Shown in pieces: positions 15,850-26,701 of a stretch of DNA of 64,000 nucleotides. The translations under genes and the position numbers were made by a program. Positions within the stretch are counted from its first letter, which is position 1. Each line of letters begins with the position of its first letter. The notes under the pieces are model-generated. The model ran no database searches, had not been told where the DNA came from, and saw only the letters and a list, made by a program, of their open reading frames with translations. Source of the stretch: Sphingomonas cannabina (GTDB taxonomy: Bacteria > Pseudomonadota > Alphaproteobacteria > Sphingomonadales > Sphingomonadaceae); assembly GCF_021391395.1 (NCBI RefSeq), contig NZ_CP090059.1, positions 4,263,001 through 4,327,000 of the forward strand. Direction: 5' to 3'.

Positions 15850-17055
15850 ATGCTCCGTCATCTCATTGCACTGACCGCGCTCGCCGCCACGCCAGCCGCG
15901 CAGGATCCGGGCCCGGACCAATCCATGTTCATCGACGCGACCGCGACCGCCCTTCCGGCAGCGGCGCAGCTGCATGCCCTCGACGGCGTGTTCGTCGATG
16001 TCGACCGCGACGGCGATCTCGACCTCGCGCTGGCGGTCGAAGGCGACGTGAACCGGCTCTACATCAACGACGGCACGGGCCGCTTCGCATGGCGGCAGGG
16101 GGTGTTCGGCACCAAAGCGCACGACACCGAGCATGTGCGGACAGCGGACTTCAATGGCGATGGTTGGCCCGACCTCGTCTTCGTCGCGGAGGACGACAAG
16201 ACGCACCAGCTGTTCCTCGGCAGTCCCGGCGGCCGCTTCACCGACGCAAGCGACCGGCTGCCCGGCCGCAGCGAGGGAAACGGCCTCGCCGTGGGCGACG
16301 TGGACCGCGACGGCCTTCCCGACATCGTCATAGGCTCGTCCGGCGCCGCCAAGGGTGACGGCCAGGAGCTGCTCTGGCTTAACGACAAGGCGCGGCCCGG
16401 ACATTTCGTCGATGCGACCGCCACCCACCTCCCCGCCGTTCGCGACGACACGCAGGACGTCGCGCTGATCGACATCGATGGCGACGGCGACCTCGACATG
16501 CTCGTCGCCAACGAGCGCCCGCCGAGCCGGCTGCTGCTCAACGACGGCCAGGGCCGGTTCGCCGACGCATCCCGCCGGCTGGACCTCAAGGTCCCGATGG
16601 AGACGCGCGAGGCGCACGTCTTCGACGCGAACGGCGACGGCCGCCTCGACATCCTGCTGCTCAATCTCACCAGCAATGCCGGCAAATGGGACAAGGACCC
16701 GCAGGCCCGGCTGCTCGTCAACGACGGGCGGCGCTTCGCCGACGAGACGGCGGACCGGCTGCCGCCCAACCGCTTTTCGAGCTGGGGTGGCGAGGTGGTC
16801 GACTTCGATCACGACGGCCACCCCGACCTGCTGGTCGGCGCGATCGACGTCCCCGGCTTCGAGCCGATGCAGGTCCGCGCCTATCGCAACGACGGCGCGG
16901 GCCGGTTCCGCGACGTGACCGCCACGGCGATGCCGGCCACGACCAAGGGGCGCGCGTGGAGCATGGACGTGGGCGACGTAAACCGCGACGGCATCGACGA
17001 CGTCTTCATCGGCGGATGGGGAACGCAGGCCCGGCTGCTGCTCGGCCGCAGATGA
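15850..17055 (+). CDS. Exported FG-GAP/VCBS repeat protein
   Basis: The 401-residue protein starts with a short signal peptide (MLRHLIALTALAATPAAQ). It then has seven or so repeats, each carrying a Ca-binding loop of the D-x-D-x-D-G type, such as DVDRDGDLDLALA, DFNGDGWPDLVF, DVDRDGLPDIVIG, DIDGDGDLDMLV, DANGDGRLDILL, DFDHDGHPDLLVG and DVNRDGIDDVFIGG. These alternate with LYINDGTGRF-like blocks. This is the integrin-like beta-propeller architecture. It is probably periplasmic or surface exposed and may bind carbohydrate or protein ligands. There is no catalytic motif. It is flanked by unrelated genes and looks monocistronic. Confidence 0.88.
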   Translation: MLRHLIALTALAATPAAQDPGPDQSMFIDATATALPAAAQLHALDGVFVDVDRDGDLDLALAVEGDVNRLYINDGTGRFAWRQGVFGTKAHDTEHVRTADFNGDGWPDLVFVAEDDKTHQLFLGSPGGRFTDASDRLPGRSEGNGLAVGDVDRDGLPDIVIGSSGAAKGDGQELLWLNDKARPGHFVDATATHLPAVRDDTQDVALIDIDGDGDLDMLVANERPPSRLLLNDGQGRFADASRRLDLKVPMETREAHVFDANGDGRLDILLLNLTSNAGKWDKDPQARLLVNDGRRFADETADRLPPNRFSSWGGEVVDFDHDGHPDLLVGAIDVPGFEPMQVRAYRNDGAGRFRDVTATAMPATTKGRAWSMDVGDVNRDGIDDVFIGGWGTQARLLLGRR

Positions 17056-17126
17056 GGCCGGGTCCCGCGCGGCCGCCGTTCGGCCGCCCCTAGAAAATCG
17101 CCGCCGCTTCCGCTACATGGGCGCCC

Positions 17127-18335
17127 ATGCCAGCAGCATCGGCCGCTCCCATGCCCATTCCCGGGCACATCGATCCCGTGCCCGTCGAGCGTGCCTTCAA
17201 GCCGCGCGCGGACGGCCGCATCGACCTGCTCGGCCTGTCGCGCGACGACCTGCGCATGGCGCTGGAGACCGCACAGCTCGAGCCCAAGCAGGCGAAGCTG
17301 CGCGCCAAGCAGCTGTGGCACTGGATCTACAACCGCGGCGTCACCGATTTCGAGCTGATGACCGACATCTCGAAGCAGCTCCGTCCGTGGCTAGCGCAGC
17401 GCTTCGTGATCAGCCGGCCGGAGGTGGTGACCGCGCAGGTCTCGTCCGATGGCACGCGCAAGTGGCTGCTGCGCTCCGACGACGGGCAGGAATATGAGAG
17501 CGTCTTCATCCCCGACGCCGATCGCGGCACGCTGTGCGTGTCGAGCCAGGTGGGGTGCACGCTCAACTGCCGCTTCTGCCACACCGGCACGATGCGGCTG
17601 GTGCGCAACCTGACGCCGGCCGAGATCGTCGGCCAGGTGATGCTCGCCCGCGACGCGCTCGGCGAATGGCCGAGCCAGCCGGAGGGCCGGATGCTCACCA
17701 ACATCGTGATGATGGGCATGGGCGAGCCGCTCTACAATTTCGACAACGTCCGCGACGCGCTGAGGCTGGTCATGGACGGCGACGGGTTGGCGCTGTCGAA
17801 GCGGCGCATCACCCTGTCGACCTCGGGCGTGGTGCCGATGATGGCGCGCGCGGGCGAGGAGATCGGCGTCAACCTGGCGGTGTCGCTGCACGCGGTGACC
17901 AAGGAGATCCGCGACGAGATCGTGCCGCTGAACCGCAAATACGGGATCGAGGAGCTGCTCCAGGCCTGCGCCGACTATCCCGGCGCCAACAACGCGCGGC
18001 GGATCACCTTCGAGTATGTCATGCTCAGGGACAGGAACGACAGCGACGAGGACGCGCGCGAGCTCGTGCGGCTGATCAAGGCGTACAAGCTGCCGGCCAA
18101 GGTCAACCTGATCCCGTTCAACCCGTGGCCCGGCGCGCCGTACGAATGCTCGACGCCGGAGCGGATCAAGGCCTTCTCGAACATCGTGTTCGAGGCGGGC
18201 ATCTCCGCCCCGGTGCGCACCCCGCGCGGCCGCGACATCGACGCCGCCTGCGGCCAGCTCAAGACCGCTTCCGAGCGGAAGAGCCGCGCCGAGCTCGACC
18301 GGCTGGCGGAAGAGAAGCAGGCGGCGCTGGGTTGA
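17127..18335 (+). CDS. rlmN: Dual-specificity 23S rRNA/tRNA adenosine C2-methyltransferase
   Basis: The 402-residue protein is a radical-SAM enzyme. The cluster motif is [12 protein letters not shown] (CxxxCxxC). It is preceded by VCVSSQVG-like LCVSSQVG and followed by [17 protein letters not shown] and [12 protein letters not shown], all hallmarks of RlmN/Cfr. The N-terminal RlmN accessory domain is present ([26 protein letters not shown]), and the essential C-terminal Cys appears in DIDAACGQL. It methylates A2503 of 23S rRNA and A37 of some tRNAs. An alternative ATG at 17151 would remove eight residues. A family A repeat follows the stop and may end the transcript. Confidence 0.96.
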   Translation: MPAASAAPMPIPGHIDPVPVERAFKPRADGRIDLLGLSRDDLRMALETAQLEPKQAKLRAKQLWHWIYNRGVTDFELMTDISKQLRPWLAQRFVISRPEVVTAQVSSDGTRKWLLRSDDGQEYESVFIPDADRGTLCVSSQVGCTLNCRFCHTGTMRLVRNLTPAEIVGQVMLARDALGEWPSQPEGRMLTNIVMMGMGEPLYNFDNVRDALRLVMDGDGLALSKRRITLSTSGVVPMMARAGEEIGVNLAVSLHAVTKEIRDEIVPLNRKYGIEELLQACADYPGANNARRITFEYVMLRDRNDSDEDARELVRLIKAYKLPAKVNLIPFNPWPGAPYECSTPERIKAFSNIVFEAGISAPVRTPRGRDIDAACGQLKTASERKSRAELDRLAEEKQAALG

Positions 18336-18343
18336 GCGCCCTC

Positions 18344-18424
18344 CGTCATCCCGGCGAAAGCCGGGATCTCCGGCCGCAAGCACACCGCCTGACGCATGAG
18401 ACTCCGGCTTTCGCCGGAGTGACG
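18344..18424. repeat. Paired-hairpin intergenic repeat, family A variant
   Basis: The arms at 18344-18372 and 18398-18424 are inverted copies sharing CGTCAYYCCGGCGAAAGCCGG; each contains the hairpin CCGGC-GAAA-GCCGG with a tetraloop. The element lies between rlmN and the TauE gene on the same strand and could act as a terminator or mRNA-end stabiliser. It differs from the other family A elements in the hairpin loop sequence. Confidence 0.8.
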
Positions 18425-18429
18425 TGTTG

Positions 18430-19188
18430 ATGGTCGACCTATCCTCCCTCGCCCTCGCCGCCGGGGCCGGCCTGATCGGCGGCACGATGAACGCGCTGGC
18501 CGGCGGCGGCACCTTCGCGACGCTGCCCGCGCTGATCGCGATCGGGTTGCCCGCCAACATCGCCAACGCCACGTCCAACGTCGCGCTGCTGCCGGGGGCG
18601 GCGACGAGTGCCTGGGCGTTCCGCGACGAGCTCGGGCCGCTCGGCAAGGTCGACTGGCGCGTGCTCGCCGGCATCACCTTCGTCAGCGGCATCATCGGCA
18701 GCCTGCTGCTGGTGCTGACCCCGGCGCGCGCGTTCGACGTCATCGTGCCGTGGCTGCTGCTGTTCGCCTTTGCGGTGATGCTGTTCGGCAGGAGTGCCGC
18801 CGCATGGCTGCATGCGCGGGTGACGATCGGCGCGCCGACGCTGGTGGTGTGCCAGGTCTTCCTCGGCATCTACGGCGGCTATTTCGGCGGCGGGGTGGGG
18901 CTCGTCACCACCGCGGTCTACGGCCTGCTCGCGCACACCACGCCGCGCCAGATGTTCGCGCCGCGCACGCTCATGCTCGCCATCGCCAACGGTGCGGCGG
19001 CGATCGTGTTCATCCTGTTCGCGATGGTGGTGTGGTGGGCGTGCCTGCCAATGCTGATCGGCGGCATCGTCGGCGGCTGGATCGGCGCCGGCATCGGCAA
19101 GCGCCTGTCGCCGCTCGCGGTGCGCATCTGGACCCTGCTCGTCACCGGCGTCACCACCGCGGTATTCTTCCACCGCGCCTATTGGTAG
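18430..19188 (+). CDS. Sulfite exporter TauE/SafE family permease
   Basis: The 252-residue protein is almost entirely hydrophobic, with about eight membrane segments. It carries the duplicated family motif: GLIGGTMNALAGGGTFATLPALI near the N-terminus and FLGIYGGYFGGGVGLVTTAVYGL after the middle. The family exports or imports organic sulfur or other anions across the inner membrane. The ATG at 18430 was chosen; GTG and TTG codons just before it lie within the preceding repeat. The cytochrome b gene starts 11 bp downstream, so TauE, cytochrome and molybdopterin genes may form one transcript. Confidence 0.9.
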   Translation: MVDLSSLALAAGAGLIGGTMNALAGGGTFATLPALIAIGLPANIANATSNVALLPGAATSAWAFRDELGPLGKVDWRVLAGITFVSGIIGSLLLVLTPARAFDVIVPWLLLFAFAVMLFGRSAAAWLHARVTIGAPTLVVCQVFLGIYGGYFGGGVGLVTTAVYGLLAHTTPRQMFAPRTLMLAIANGAAAIVFILFAMVVWWACLPMLIGGIVGGWIGAGIGKRLSPLAVRIWTLLVTGVTTAVFFHRAYW

Positions 19189-19199
19189 GATCGCGCGGC

Positions 19200-19916
19200 A
19201 TGGATGAGCCCCCCGTCTCTCCGCCGCCGCAGGTGATCCGCCGCCACGCCCTCTCGACGCGGCTGTGGCATTGGACCAATGCCGTCTGCATCTTCGTCCT
19301 GCTCGGCTCCGGGCTGATGATCTTCAACGCGCATCCGCATCTCTATTGGGGGCAGTATGGCGCGAACTTCGACCATCCGTGGCTCAGCCTGCCGCGCTGG
19401 CCCGGCTGGCTGACGATCCCGTCGACCTACAATCTCGCGCTGGGGCGGCGCTGGCACCTGTTCTTCGCGCTGGTGTTCGCCTTCGGCCTGCTCGCTTTCA
19501 TGATCGTGAGCCTGCTGAACCGCCATTTCCAGCGCGACTTGACCTTCCGCCGGCGCGAGCTGGCGCCGCGTCACTTGTGGGAGGACCTGAAGGACCATCT
19601 CGCCTTCCGCTTCCACGACCCCGACGATCCCGGCCGCTACAACACCCTCCAGAAGGCGAGCTATGTCGCCACCATCTTCGTCCTCATCCCGCTGATGATC
19701 TTGACCGGACTCGCCATGTCGCCGGGGATGAACGCGGCGTGGCCGTGGCTGATCGACCTGTTCGGCGGCCGCCAGTCGGCGCGGTCGATCCATTTCATCG
19801 CGGCGGGGCTGATCGCGCTGTTCACCGTCGTCCACCTGACCCTGGTCATCCTCGCCGGCGTCGGCAATGAGCTGCGTTCGATGATCACCGGCAGATGGAA
19901 GGTACCGGAAGAATGA
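19200..19916 (+). CDS. Cytochrome b/b561 domain membrane protein
   Basis: The 238-residue protein has about four membrane helices and histidines suited to b-haem ligation: RLWHWTNAVCIF in helix 1, GRRWHLFFALVF in helix 2, SARSIHFIAAGLIALFTVVHLTLVILAG in the last two. This fits the cytochrome b561/Ni-Fe hydrogenase b-subunit superfamily. Its stop codon overlaps the start of the molybdopterin oxidoreductase gene (ATGA, 19913-19916), so the two very likely form one complex. The cytochrome would pass electrons between the quinone pool and the periplasmic Mo enzyme. The 5' part of the longer reading frame overlaps TauE and is not coding. Confidence 0.9.
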   Translation: MDEPPVSPPPQVIRRHALSTRLWHWTNAVCIFVLLGSGLMIFNAHPHLYWGQYGANFDHPWLSLPRWPGWLTIPSTYNLALGRRWHLFFALVFAFGLLAFMIVSLLNRHFQRDLTFRRRELAPRHLWEDLKDHLAFRFHDPDDPGRYNTLQKASYVATIFVLIPLMILTGLAMSPGMNAAWPWLIDLFGGRQSARSIHFIAAGLIALFTVVHLTLVILAGVGNELRSMITGRWKVPEE

Positions 19917-20659
19917 TCGTCACCCGCCGCGCGCTGATCGGTAGCCTCGCCGCGACCACCCTTGCCGGTTGCGACGCGGTCGGCCGCAACCCGGCCGCGC
20001 GCGACATCCTGTTCTCGGCCGAGAACATACACCGCTGGCTCCAGCGCAGCCTCGCCGGCCGCACCGCGCTGGCGCGCGAGTTCCGGCCGGACCAGATCTC
20101 CCCGATCTTCCGCGGCAACGGCACCCAGAACCCCGATACCCCCGAATATCGGGCCCACGCCGCCGCGAGCTTCGCCGGCTGGCGCATCGCGGTCGACGGG
20201 CTGGTCGCCCGCCCGCTCAGCCTGTCGATGGCCGAGCTGCGCCGCATGCCCGCCCGCACCCAGATCACCCGCCACGACTGCGTCGAGGGCTGGAGCGCGA
20301 TCGGCAAGTGGCATGGTCCACCGCTCAAGCTGCTGCTCGACGCCGCCGGCATGAGCGATCGCGCGCGCTACATCGTCTTCCACTGCGCCGACCGCTTCGG
20401 CGTGCGGCCCTATTACGAATCGCTCGACCTGATCGAGGCGCTTCACCCGCAGACCATCCTCGCCTGGGCGCTCAACGACGCGCCGCTGACCGTCCGCAAT
20501 GGCGCGCCCGTGCGGCTGCGCTGCGAGCGCCAGCTCGGCTACAAGCACGCCAAATATGTCCAGCGGATCGAGGCGGTTGCCAGCCTCGACGGCATCCATG
20601 GCGGCAAGGGCGGCTATTGGGAGGACAAGGCCGGCTACGACTGGTACGCCGGCATCTGA
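19913..20659 (+). CDS. Molybdopterin-dependent oxidoreductase, exported (sulfite oxidase/YedY-like)
   Basis: The 248-residue protein has an N-terminal signal with a twin-arginine (VTRRALIGS) and then TLAGC, a lipobox, so it may be a Tat-exported lipoprotein. The Mo-cofactor domain shows the expected cysteine ligand in ITRHDCVEGWSAIGKWHGPPLK, followed by YIVFHCADRFGVRPYYESLD and GAPVRLRCERQLGYKHAKYV. These are typical of the sulfite-oxidase/MsrP fold. It lacks the dimerisation domain of true sulfite oxidases. Its partner is the overlapping cytochrome b gene. Likely roles are reduction of methionine sulfoxide or other S-/N-oxides, or sulfite oxidation; the sequence does not decide. Confidence 0.9.
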   Translation: MIVTRRALIGSLAATTLAGCDAVGRNPAARDILFSAENIHRWLQRSLAGRTALAREFRPDQISPIFRGNGTQNPDTPEYRAHAAASFAGWRIAVDGLVARPLSLSMAELRRMPARTQITRHDCVEGWSAIGKWHGPPLKLLLDAAGMSDRARYIVFHCADRFGVRPYYESLDLIEALHPQTILAWALNDAPLTVRNGAPVRLRCERQLGYKHAKYVQRIEAVASLDGIHGGKGGYWEDKAGYDWYAGI

Positions 20660-20707
20660 CGAGCCGGGGCTTTTGCACAGCCAAAACGATTGCTAGGCAA
20701 CGGCGCG

Positions 20708-21937
20708 ATGTCGCTGATCGATCGTTTCTTCGCGCGCGCAATCAAGCGCGGCCAGCTCACCGTGATCCACGCCGACGGCAAGCGGGTGAGCTTCGGCACG
20801 CCCGATCCCGAGCTACCGTCGATCACCATCCGCTTCGCCAAGGGCGCGGTCGGCCGCATCCTGCGCGATCCGGCGACGGGGGCGGGCGAGACCTTCATGG
20901 ACGGATCGCTGGCGATCGAGGAGGGCGATATCCTCGGCCTGCTCAGCCTCGCCACCGCCAACAACATGTGGGAGCACGACGACAGCGCGCTCGAGGCGAG
21001 CTGGCTCGGCCGCGCGCTGACCGCGATCCGCTTCCGTATCGACCGCGTCAACATGACGCGCCGCTCGAAGCGCAACGTCGCGCATCACTATGATCTCGAC
21101 GACCGGCTCTACGACCTCTTCCTCGACCGCGACCGCCAATACAGCTGCGCCTATTTCACCGATCCTTCGAACAGCCTCGATCAGGCGCAGGAGGACAAGA
21201 AGGCGCACATCGTCGCCAAGCTGGCGATCCAGCCGGGGATGCGCGTGCTCGACATCGGCTGCGGCTGGGGCGGGATGGCGCTCTACATCCACCGCAAGAC
21301 CGGCGCCGAGGTGCTCGGCGTCACCCTGTCGGAGGAGCAGCTCAAGGTCGCCCGCCGCCGCGCCGAGGAGGCCGGGGTCGCCGACAAGGTCAAGTTCGAG
21401 CTGATCGACTATCGCAACCTCACCGGCACCTTCGACCGCATCGTCTCGGTCGGCATGTTCGAGCATGTCGGCACGCTCTATTTCCGCGCCTTCTTCGAGA
21501 AATGCCGCGCGCTGCTGACCGAGGAGGGCGTGATGCTGCTCCACACCATCGGCCGCACCGACGGGCCGGGCGTCACCGACAAGTTCACCCAGAAATACAT
21601 CTTCCCCGGCGGCTACATCCCCGCCCTGTCGGAGATCGCACGCGGATACGAGGGCGTGCGCATGTTCTGCACCGATATCGAGGTGCTGCGGCTGCACTAC
21701 GCCTATACGCTGAAGGAGTGGTACGACCGCACCGTCGCGGCGAAGGATGCGCTAGTCGAGCTCTACGACGAACGTTTCTTCCGCATGTGGACCTTCTACC
21801 TCGCGGGCGCCTACGTCACCTTCCAGTACGGCAACATGGTGAACTACCAGCTCCAGTTCGCGCGGGGCCGCCACACGCTGCCGATCACCCGTGATTACAT
21901 GGCCGAGGCGGAAGCCAAGCTGCGCGCGTCGGCCTGA
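20708..21937 (+). CDS. Cyclopropane-fatty-acyl-phospholipid synthase family protein
   Basis: The 409-residue protein begins MSLIDRFFARAIKRGQL and has a divergent N-terminal lipid-binding domain followed by a SAM-dependent methyltransferase core. Family markers are NVAHHYDLDDRLYDLFLDRDRQYSCAYF, the SAM loop VLDIGCGWGGMALYI, GVTLSEEQ, SVGMFEHVG, IFPGGYIPALSEI and LHYAYTLKEWY. These are all diagnostic of CFA synthase (methylene transfer to unsaturated phospholipid acyl chains). The length is slightly above the E. coli enzyme. It acts at the cytoplasmic face of the inner membrane. It follows the molybdopterin gene by 48 bp but is functionally unrelated. Confidence 0.94.
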   Translation: MSLIDRFFARAIKRGQLTVIHADGKRVSFGTPDPELPSITIRFAKGAVGRILRDPATGAGETFMDGSLAIEEGDILGLLSLATANNMWEHDDSALEASWLGRALTAIRFRIDRVNMTRRSKRNVAHHYDLDDRLYDLFLDRDRQYSCAYFTDPSNSLDQAQEDKKAHIVAKLAIQPGMRVLDIGCGWGGMALYIHRKTGAEVLGVTLSEEQLKVARRRAEEAGVADKVKFELIDYRNLTGTFDRIVSVGMFEHVGTLYFRAFFEKCRALLTEEGVMLLHTIGRTDGPGVTDKFTQKYIFPGGYIPALSEIARGYEGVRMFCTDIEVLRLHYAYTLKEWYDRTVAAKDALVELYDERFFRMWTFYLAGAYVTFQYGNMVNYQLQFARGRHTLPITRDYMAEAEAKLRASA

Positions 21938-21949
21938 TCCCGTCGGCGA

Positions 21950-22369
21950 TCAGCCGGGATAGCGGGCGCGATTGTCGGCGAGGCTGCCGGCGATCAGCTC
22001 CTCCAGCACGCCCATGTCCACGTCGCCAAGCGACTTGAGGTAGAGGCACCCCTTGCCGGTACTGTGCTTGCCCAGCCGGGCGAGCAGCGCCTCGCGCATC
22101 GGATCGCCGCTCGCCAGGTAGAGCGTCAGCGCCGCCTTGCGCGGGCTGAGGCCGATCCGACACATCTCGCCCTCGCGGCCGCTGTCGTATTTGTAGCGAT
22201 AGCAGCCGAAGCCGACGATCGACGGTCCCCACATCGTCGCCGGTTCGCCGGAAACCTTCGCCATCAGCGCCGCGACGGTGCGCGCGTCGGCGCGGCGGCG
22301 TTCGTCTGGAACAGCGTCGAGGAACGCCTCGACCGACGCGGCGGTCGCCTGTGTCTTGTTCTCCGCCAT
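21950..22369 (-). CDS. DUF1801 domain-containing protein
   Basis: The 139-residue protein has the DUF1801 (YdhG-like) pattern: an N-terminal helix with [24 protein letters not shown], then [22 protein letters not shown], then [14 protein letters not shown], and [13 protein letters not shown] near the C-terminus. The fold is frataxin-like small alpha/beta. No function is established for the family. It is divergent from the MATE transporter, with a family A repeat in the gap, and convergent with the CFA synthase gene 12 bp away. Confidence 0.85.
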   Translation of the reverse strand: MAENKTQATAASVEAFLDAVPDERRRADARTVAALMAKVSGEPATMWGPSIVGFGCYRYKYDSGREGEMCRIGLSPRKAALTLYLASGDPMREALLARLGKHSTGKGCLYLKSLGDVDMGVLEELIAGSLADNRARYPG

Positions 22370-22385
22370 TGCCCTCTCCCCCTCC

Positions 22386-22482
22386 CGTCACCCCGGCCTT
22401 GTGCCGGGGTCCACCGTGCAGCTGGAGCCGAACCGTGCGGACTGTGCGGCACGGTGGCCCCCGGCACAAGGCCGGGGTGACG
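22386..22482. repeat. Paired-hairpin intergenic repeat, family A
   Basis: Two 32-nt arms (22386-22417 and 22451-22482) are inverted copies with one mismatch. The mismatch falls at the same place (A against C next to GTGG) as in the copy at 8223-8329. Each arm contains CCGGC-CTTGT-GCCGG. The element occupies the gap between the divergent DUF1801 and MATE genes, so it must lie within or beside their promoters. Confidence 0.85.
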
Positions 22483-22513
22483 AAGGGGAAAAGGCGCCCT
22501 AAGCCGCCCATCC

Positions 22514-23830
22514 ATGGCCGCCCTCCCCCTCACCCGCCGCTCGATCCTCGCGCAGGCCTGGCCGATCATGGTCGGTCAGATGACGGTGCCGCTGGTCGGC
22601 CTGGTCGACACCGCGGTGATCGGACGCACCGGCGATGCCGCGGCGCTGGCCGGGGTCGCGCTCGGCACCACCATCGTCAACTTCATCTTCTGGAGCTTCG
22701 GCTTCCTGCGCATGGGCATGACCGGCATGACTGCCCAGGCGGCCGGCGCGGGCGACACGGCGGAGACCGATGCGCTGCTGGTGCGCGGGCTGGCGGTCGG
22801 GCTGGGTTTCGGCGCATTGCTGGTGATGCTTCAGCTCCTGCTGATCCCGCTCGCCTTTCAGCTGCTCGCGGGCGGCGCCGACGTCGACGCGTCGGCCAAG
22901 CCCTATGTCGCCGCACGCTTTCTCGGCGCGCCGGCGAGCCTTGCGGTATTCGCGATCAACGGCTGGCTGCTGGGGCTGGGTCGCACCCGCGCCGCGCTCG
23001 CGCTGCAGATCGTGATGAACCTGGTCAACGTCGGGCTCGACGTGCTGTTCGTCTGGCACTTCCACTGGGGTGCGCGCGGCGTCGGGCTCGGCACCGCCTG
23101 TGCGGAATGGACCGCCCTGGCGGTCGGTCTCGTGATGGTCGCCCCGCATCTCCGCGCGCTTCGCGATCGGGCCCGCCTGTTCGATGCGGCGAGGATGCGC
23201 CGGTTGTTTGCGGTCAACGCCGATATCATGATCCGCACCGTCGCGCTGCTGCTGCTGTTCGCCTGGTTCACCAACGCCGGCGCGCGGCTCGGCGCGACCA
23301 CGCTGGCGGCGCAGCAGGTGCTGATGCAGGCGGTCGGGATCGTCGCCTTCGTGCTCGACGGGTTCGCCTTCACCGCCGAATCGCGCGTCGGCCATGCCGT
23401 CGGCGCGAACTCCCGGGCCGACCTCAGGCGCGCGGTGCGGCTGACGGGGGAGTTCTGCCTGGCGACGGCGCTGCTCTTCTGCGTCGTCATCGCCCTCGCC
23501 GGCCGCAGCGGCATCGACCTGCTCGTCACCGACGCCGCCGTCCGCGAGCGGGCGGAGGCGCTGCTGCCCTTCGTCGTCCTCGTGCCGCTGGTCGGCACCC
23601 CGGCGTGGCTGCTCGACGGCGTGTTCATCGGCGCGACCGGCGGACGGGCGCTGCGCAACGCCGCGATCCTGTCGACGGCGCTCTACGTCGCCACCGATCT
23701 CGCGCTCCGCCCGCTCGGCGCGGCGGGGATATGGCTGGGGCTGCTCGCGAGCTATGTCTATCGCGCGCTCGCGCTCGGCTGGCATTGGCCGCGGCTGCTC
23801 AGCGGTCTTGCTCCATGGGACCCCGCCTGA
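22514..23830 (+). CDS. MATE family efflux transporter (DinF-like)
   Basis: The 438-residue protein has twelve predicted membrane helices in two halves. The N-terminus ([47 protein letters not shown]) matches the first MATE repeat, and [39 protein letters not shown] the second. The closest type by eye is the DinF subgroup. It would extrude cationic or organic compounds using a Na+ or H+ gradient. It precedes argG by 38 bp, possibly on one transcript, though the functions are unrelated. Confidence 0.93.
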   Translation: MAALPLTRRSILAQAWPIMVGQMTVPLVGLVDTAVIGRTGDAAALAGVALGTTIVNFIFWSFGFLRMGMTGMTAQAAGAGDTAETDALLVRGLAVGLGFGALLVMLQLLLIPLAFQLLAGGADVDASAKPYVAARFLGAPASLAVFAINGWLLGLGRTRAALALQIVMNLVNVGLDVLFVWHFHWGARGVGLGTACAEWTALAVGLVMVAPHLRALRDRARLFDAARMRRLFAVNADIMIRTVALLLLFAWFTNAGARLGATTLAAQQVLMQAVGIVAFVLDGFAFTAESRVGHAVGANSRADLRRAVRLTGEFCLATALLFCVVIALAGRSGIDLLVTDAAVRERAEALLPFVVLVPLVGTPAWLLDGVFIGATGGRALRNAAILSTALYVATDLALRPLGAAGIWLGLLASYVYRALALGWHWPRLLSGLAPWDPA

Positions 23831-23868
23831 TACCGGCCCGCGTCCCCGACTCCCTGGAGCCCGTTACC

Positions 23869-25089
<1,221 letters not shown>

Positions 25090-25142
25090 GCGCGGACCGT
25101 CAACGGCGCATTAACTCTATCTTAGCGCCTGCCGCGCCATTG

Positions 25143-25164
25143 CTCTCCCGTCACAGGGGGAGAG
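25143..25164 (+). promoter_or_regulatory. Stem-loop containing the ribosome-binding site of the FAD oxidoreductase
   Basis: CTCTCCC (25143-25149) can pair with GGGAGAG (25158-25164) across an 8-nt loop. The 3' arm is the best Shine-Dalgarno match for the ATG at 25172. Folding would hide it and lower translation. It follows argG by about 50 bp and could also end that transcript, but no T-run follows. Confidence 0.5.
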
Positions 25165-25171
25165 TGGACGG

Positions 25172-26686
25172 ATGGTGGGCGACAATACGGCGGTCGACGT
25201 CGCGATCATCGGGGCCGGCCCAGCCGGGCTGACCGCGGCCTATCTGCTTGGCAAGGCCGGCTACGCCGTCACCGTCATCGAGAAGGACCGCGATTACGTC
25301 GGCGGCATCAGCCGCACCGTCGAGCATCAGGGCTTCCGCTTCGACATCGGCGGCCATCGCTTCTTCTCCAAGTCGAAGGAAGTGGTCGATCTCTGGAACG
25401 AGATCCTGCCGGACGATTTCATCGAACGGCCGCGGATGAGCCGGATCTATTACGAGGGCCGCTTCTACAGCTATCCGCTGCGTGCGTTCGAGGCATTGCG
25501 CAATCTCGGCCTCTGGCGCTCGGCGCTGTGCATGGCGAGCTATGCCAAGGCGAAGCTCTTCCCGATCCGCGAGGTGAGAAGCTTCGAGGACTGGGTGATC
25601 AACCAGTTCGGGCGCAAGCTCTATTCGATCTTCTTCAAGACCTACACCGAGAAGGTGTGGGGGATGCCATGCGACACCATGTCCGCCGACTGGGCGGCGC
25701 AGCGGATCAAGGGCCTCAGCCTCGGCGCCGCGGTGCTCGACGGGCTCAAGCGCTCGCTGGGGCTTAACAAGCGCCCCAACGACGGGATGCAGGCCAAGAC
25801 GCTGCTCGAAAGCTTCCGCTATCCGCGGCTCGGTCCGGGGATGATGTGGGAAGCTGCCCGCGACAAGGTGATCGGCCACGGCAACCGGGTGCTGATGGGG
25901 CATGCGCTGCGCCAGCTCTCGCATGACGACGCCGCCGGACGCTGGCGCGTGCAGGCGACCGGCCCCGCCGGCGAGACGGTTACGATCAGCGCTGCCCACG
26001 TCATCTCGAGTGCGCCGATGCGGGAGCTCGCCACCCGCCTCCATCCGCTGCCCGCGGCGCTGCCGCAGGCCTCGGCGCTGCGCTACCGCGACTTCCTGAC
26101 CGTGGCGCTGATGGTGCGTGCGCCCGATCTCTTTCCGGACAACTGGATCTACATCCACGATTCGAAGGTGAAGGTCGGCCGCGTCCAGAATTTCCGGAGC
26201 TGGTCGCCGGAGATGGTCCCCGATCCCGGGATCGCCTGCGTCGGCCTCGAATATTTCTGCTTCGAGGGTGATGGCCTGTGGGCGTCGACCGACGACGAGC
26301 TCATCGCGCTGGCGACGCGCGAGATGGCGACACTCGGTCTGTGTCGACCCGACCAGGTGGTCGGCGGCGCGGTGGTCCGCCAGGAAAAGGCCTATCCGGT
26401 TTATGACGACGATTACCGCGCCAATGTCGACCGGCTCCGTCACGAGCTGGAGGAACGCCATCCCACGCTGCATCTCGTCGGACGCAACGGCATGCACCGC
26501 TACAACAACCAGGACCACGCGATGATGACGGCGATGCTGACGGTGCGGAACATCGTCGCCGGCGAGCGGGTCTACGATGTCTGGGCGGTCAACGAGGATG
26601 CCGAGTATCACGAATCCGGCAACGAGGGCGAACGGGCCGCGCTCGCCAGCTTGCGCGGAGTGCCCGAACGACTGAAGGCCGCCTGA
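25172..26686 (+). CDS. FAD-dependent oxidoreductase, UDP-galactopyranose mutase/amine-oxidase-like
   Basis: The 504-residue protein starts with the dinucleotide fold [30 protein letters not shown], followed by [22 protein letters not shown], typical of protoporphyrinogen-oxidase/UGM-like flavoproteins. It ends with [22 protein letters not shown], a segment common in family members next to polysaccharide genes. Substrate and reaction are unknown; a role in modifying a sugar or isoprenoid-linked glycan is likely from context, since two polytopic GT-C-like proteins follow within 15 bp. The ribosome-binding site GGGAGAG lies in the 3' arm of a 7-bp stem just upstream. Confidence 0.85.
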   Translation: MVGDNTAVDVAIIGAGPAGLTAAYLLGKAGYAVTVIEKDRDYVGGISRTVEHQGFRFDIGGHRFFSKSKEVVDLWNEILPDDFIERPRMSRIYYEGRFYSYPLRAFEALRNLGLWRSALCMASYAKAKLFPIREVRSFEDWVINQFGRKLYSIFFKTYTEKVWGMPCDTMSADWAAQRIKGLSLGAAVLDGLKRSLGLNKRPNDGMQAKTLLESFRYPRLGPGMMWEAARDKVIGHGNRVLMGHALRQLSHDDAAGRWRVQATGPAGETVTISAAHVISSAPMRELATRLHPLPAALPQASALRYRDFLTVALMVRAPDLFPDNWIYIHDSKVKVGRVQNFRSWSPEMVPDPGIACVGLEYFCFEGDGLWASTDDELIALATREMATLGLCRPDQVVGGAVVRQEKAYPVYDDDYRANVDRLRHELEERHPTLHLVGRNGMHRYNNQDHAMMTAMLTVRNIVAGERVYDVWAVNEDAEYHESGNEGERAALASLRGVPERLKAA

Positions 26687-26701
26687 CGGTACGCGGCACA
26701 G

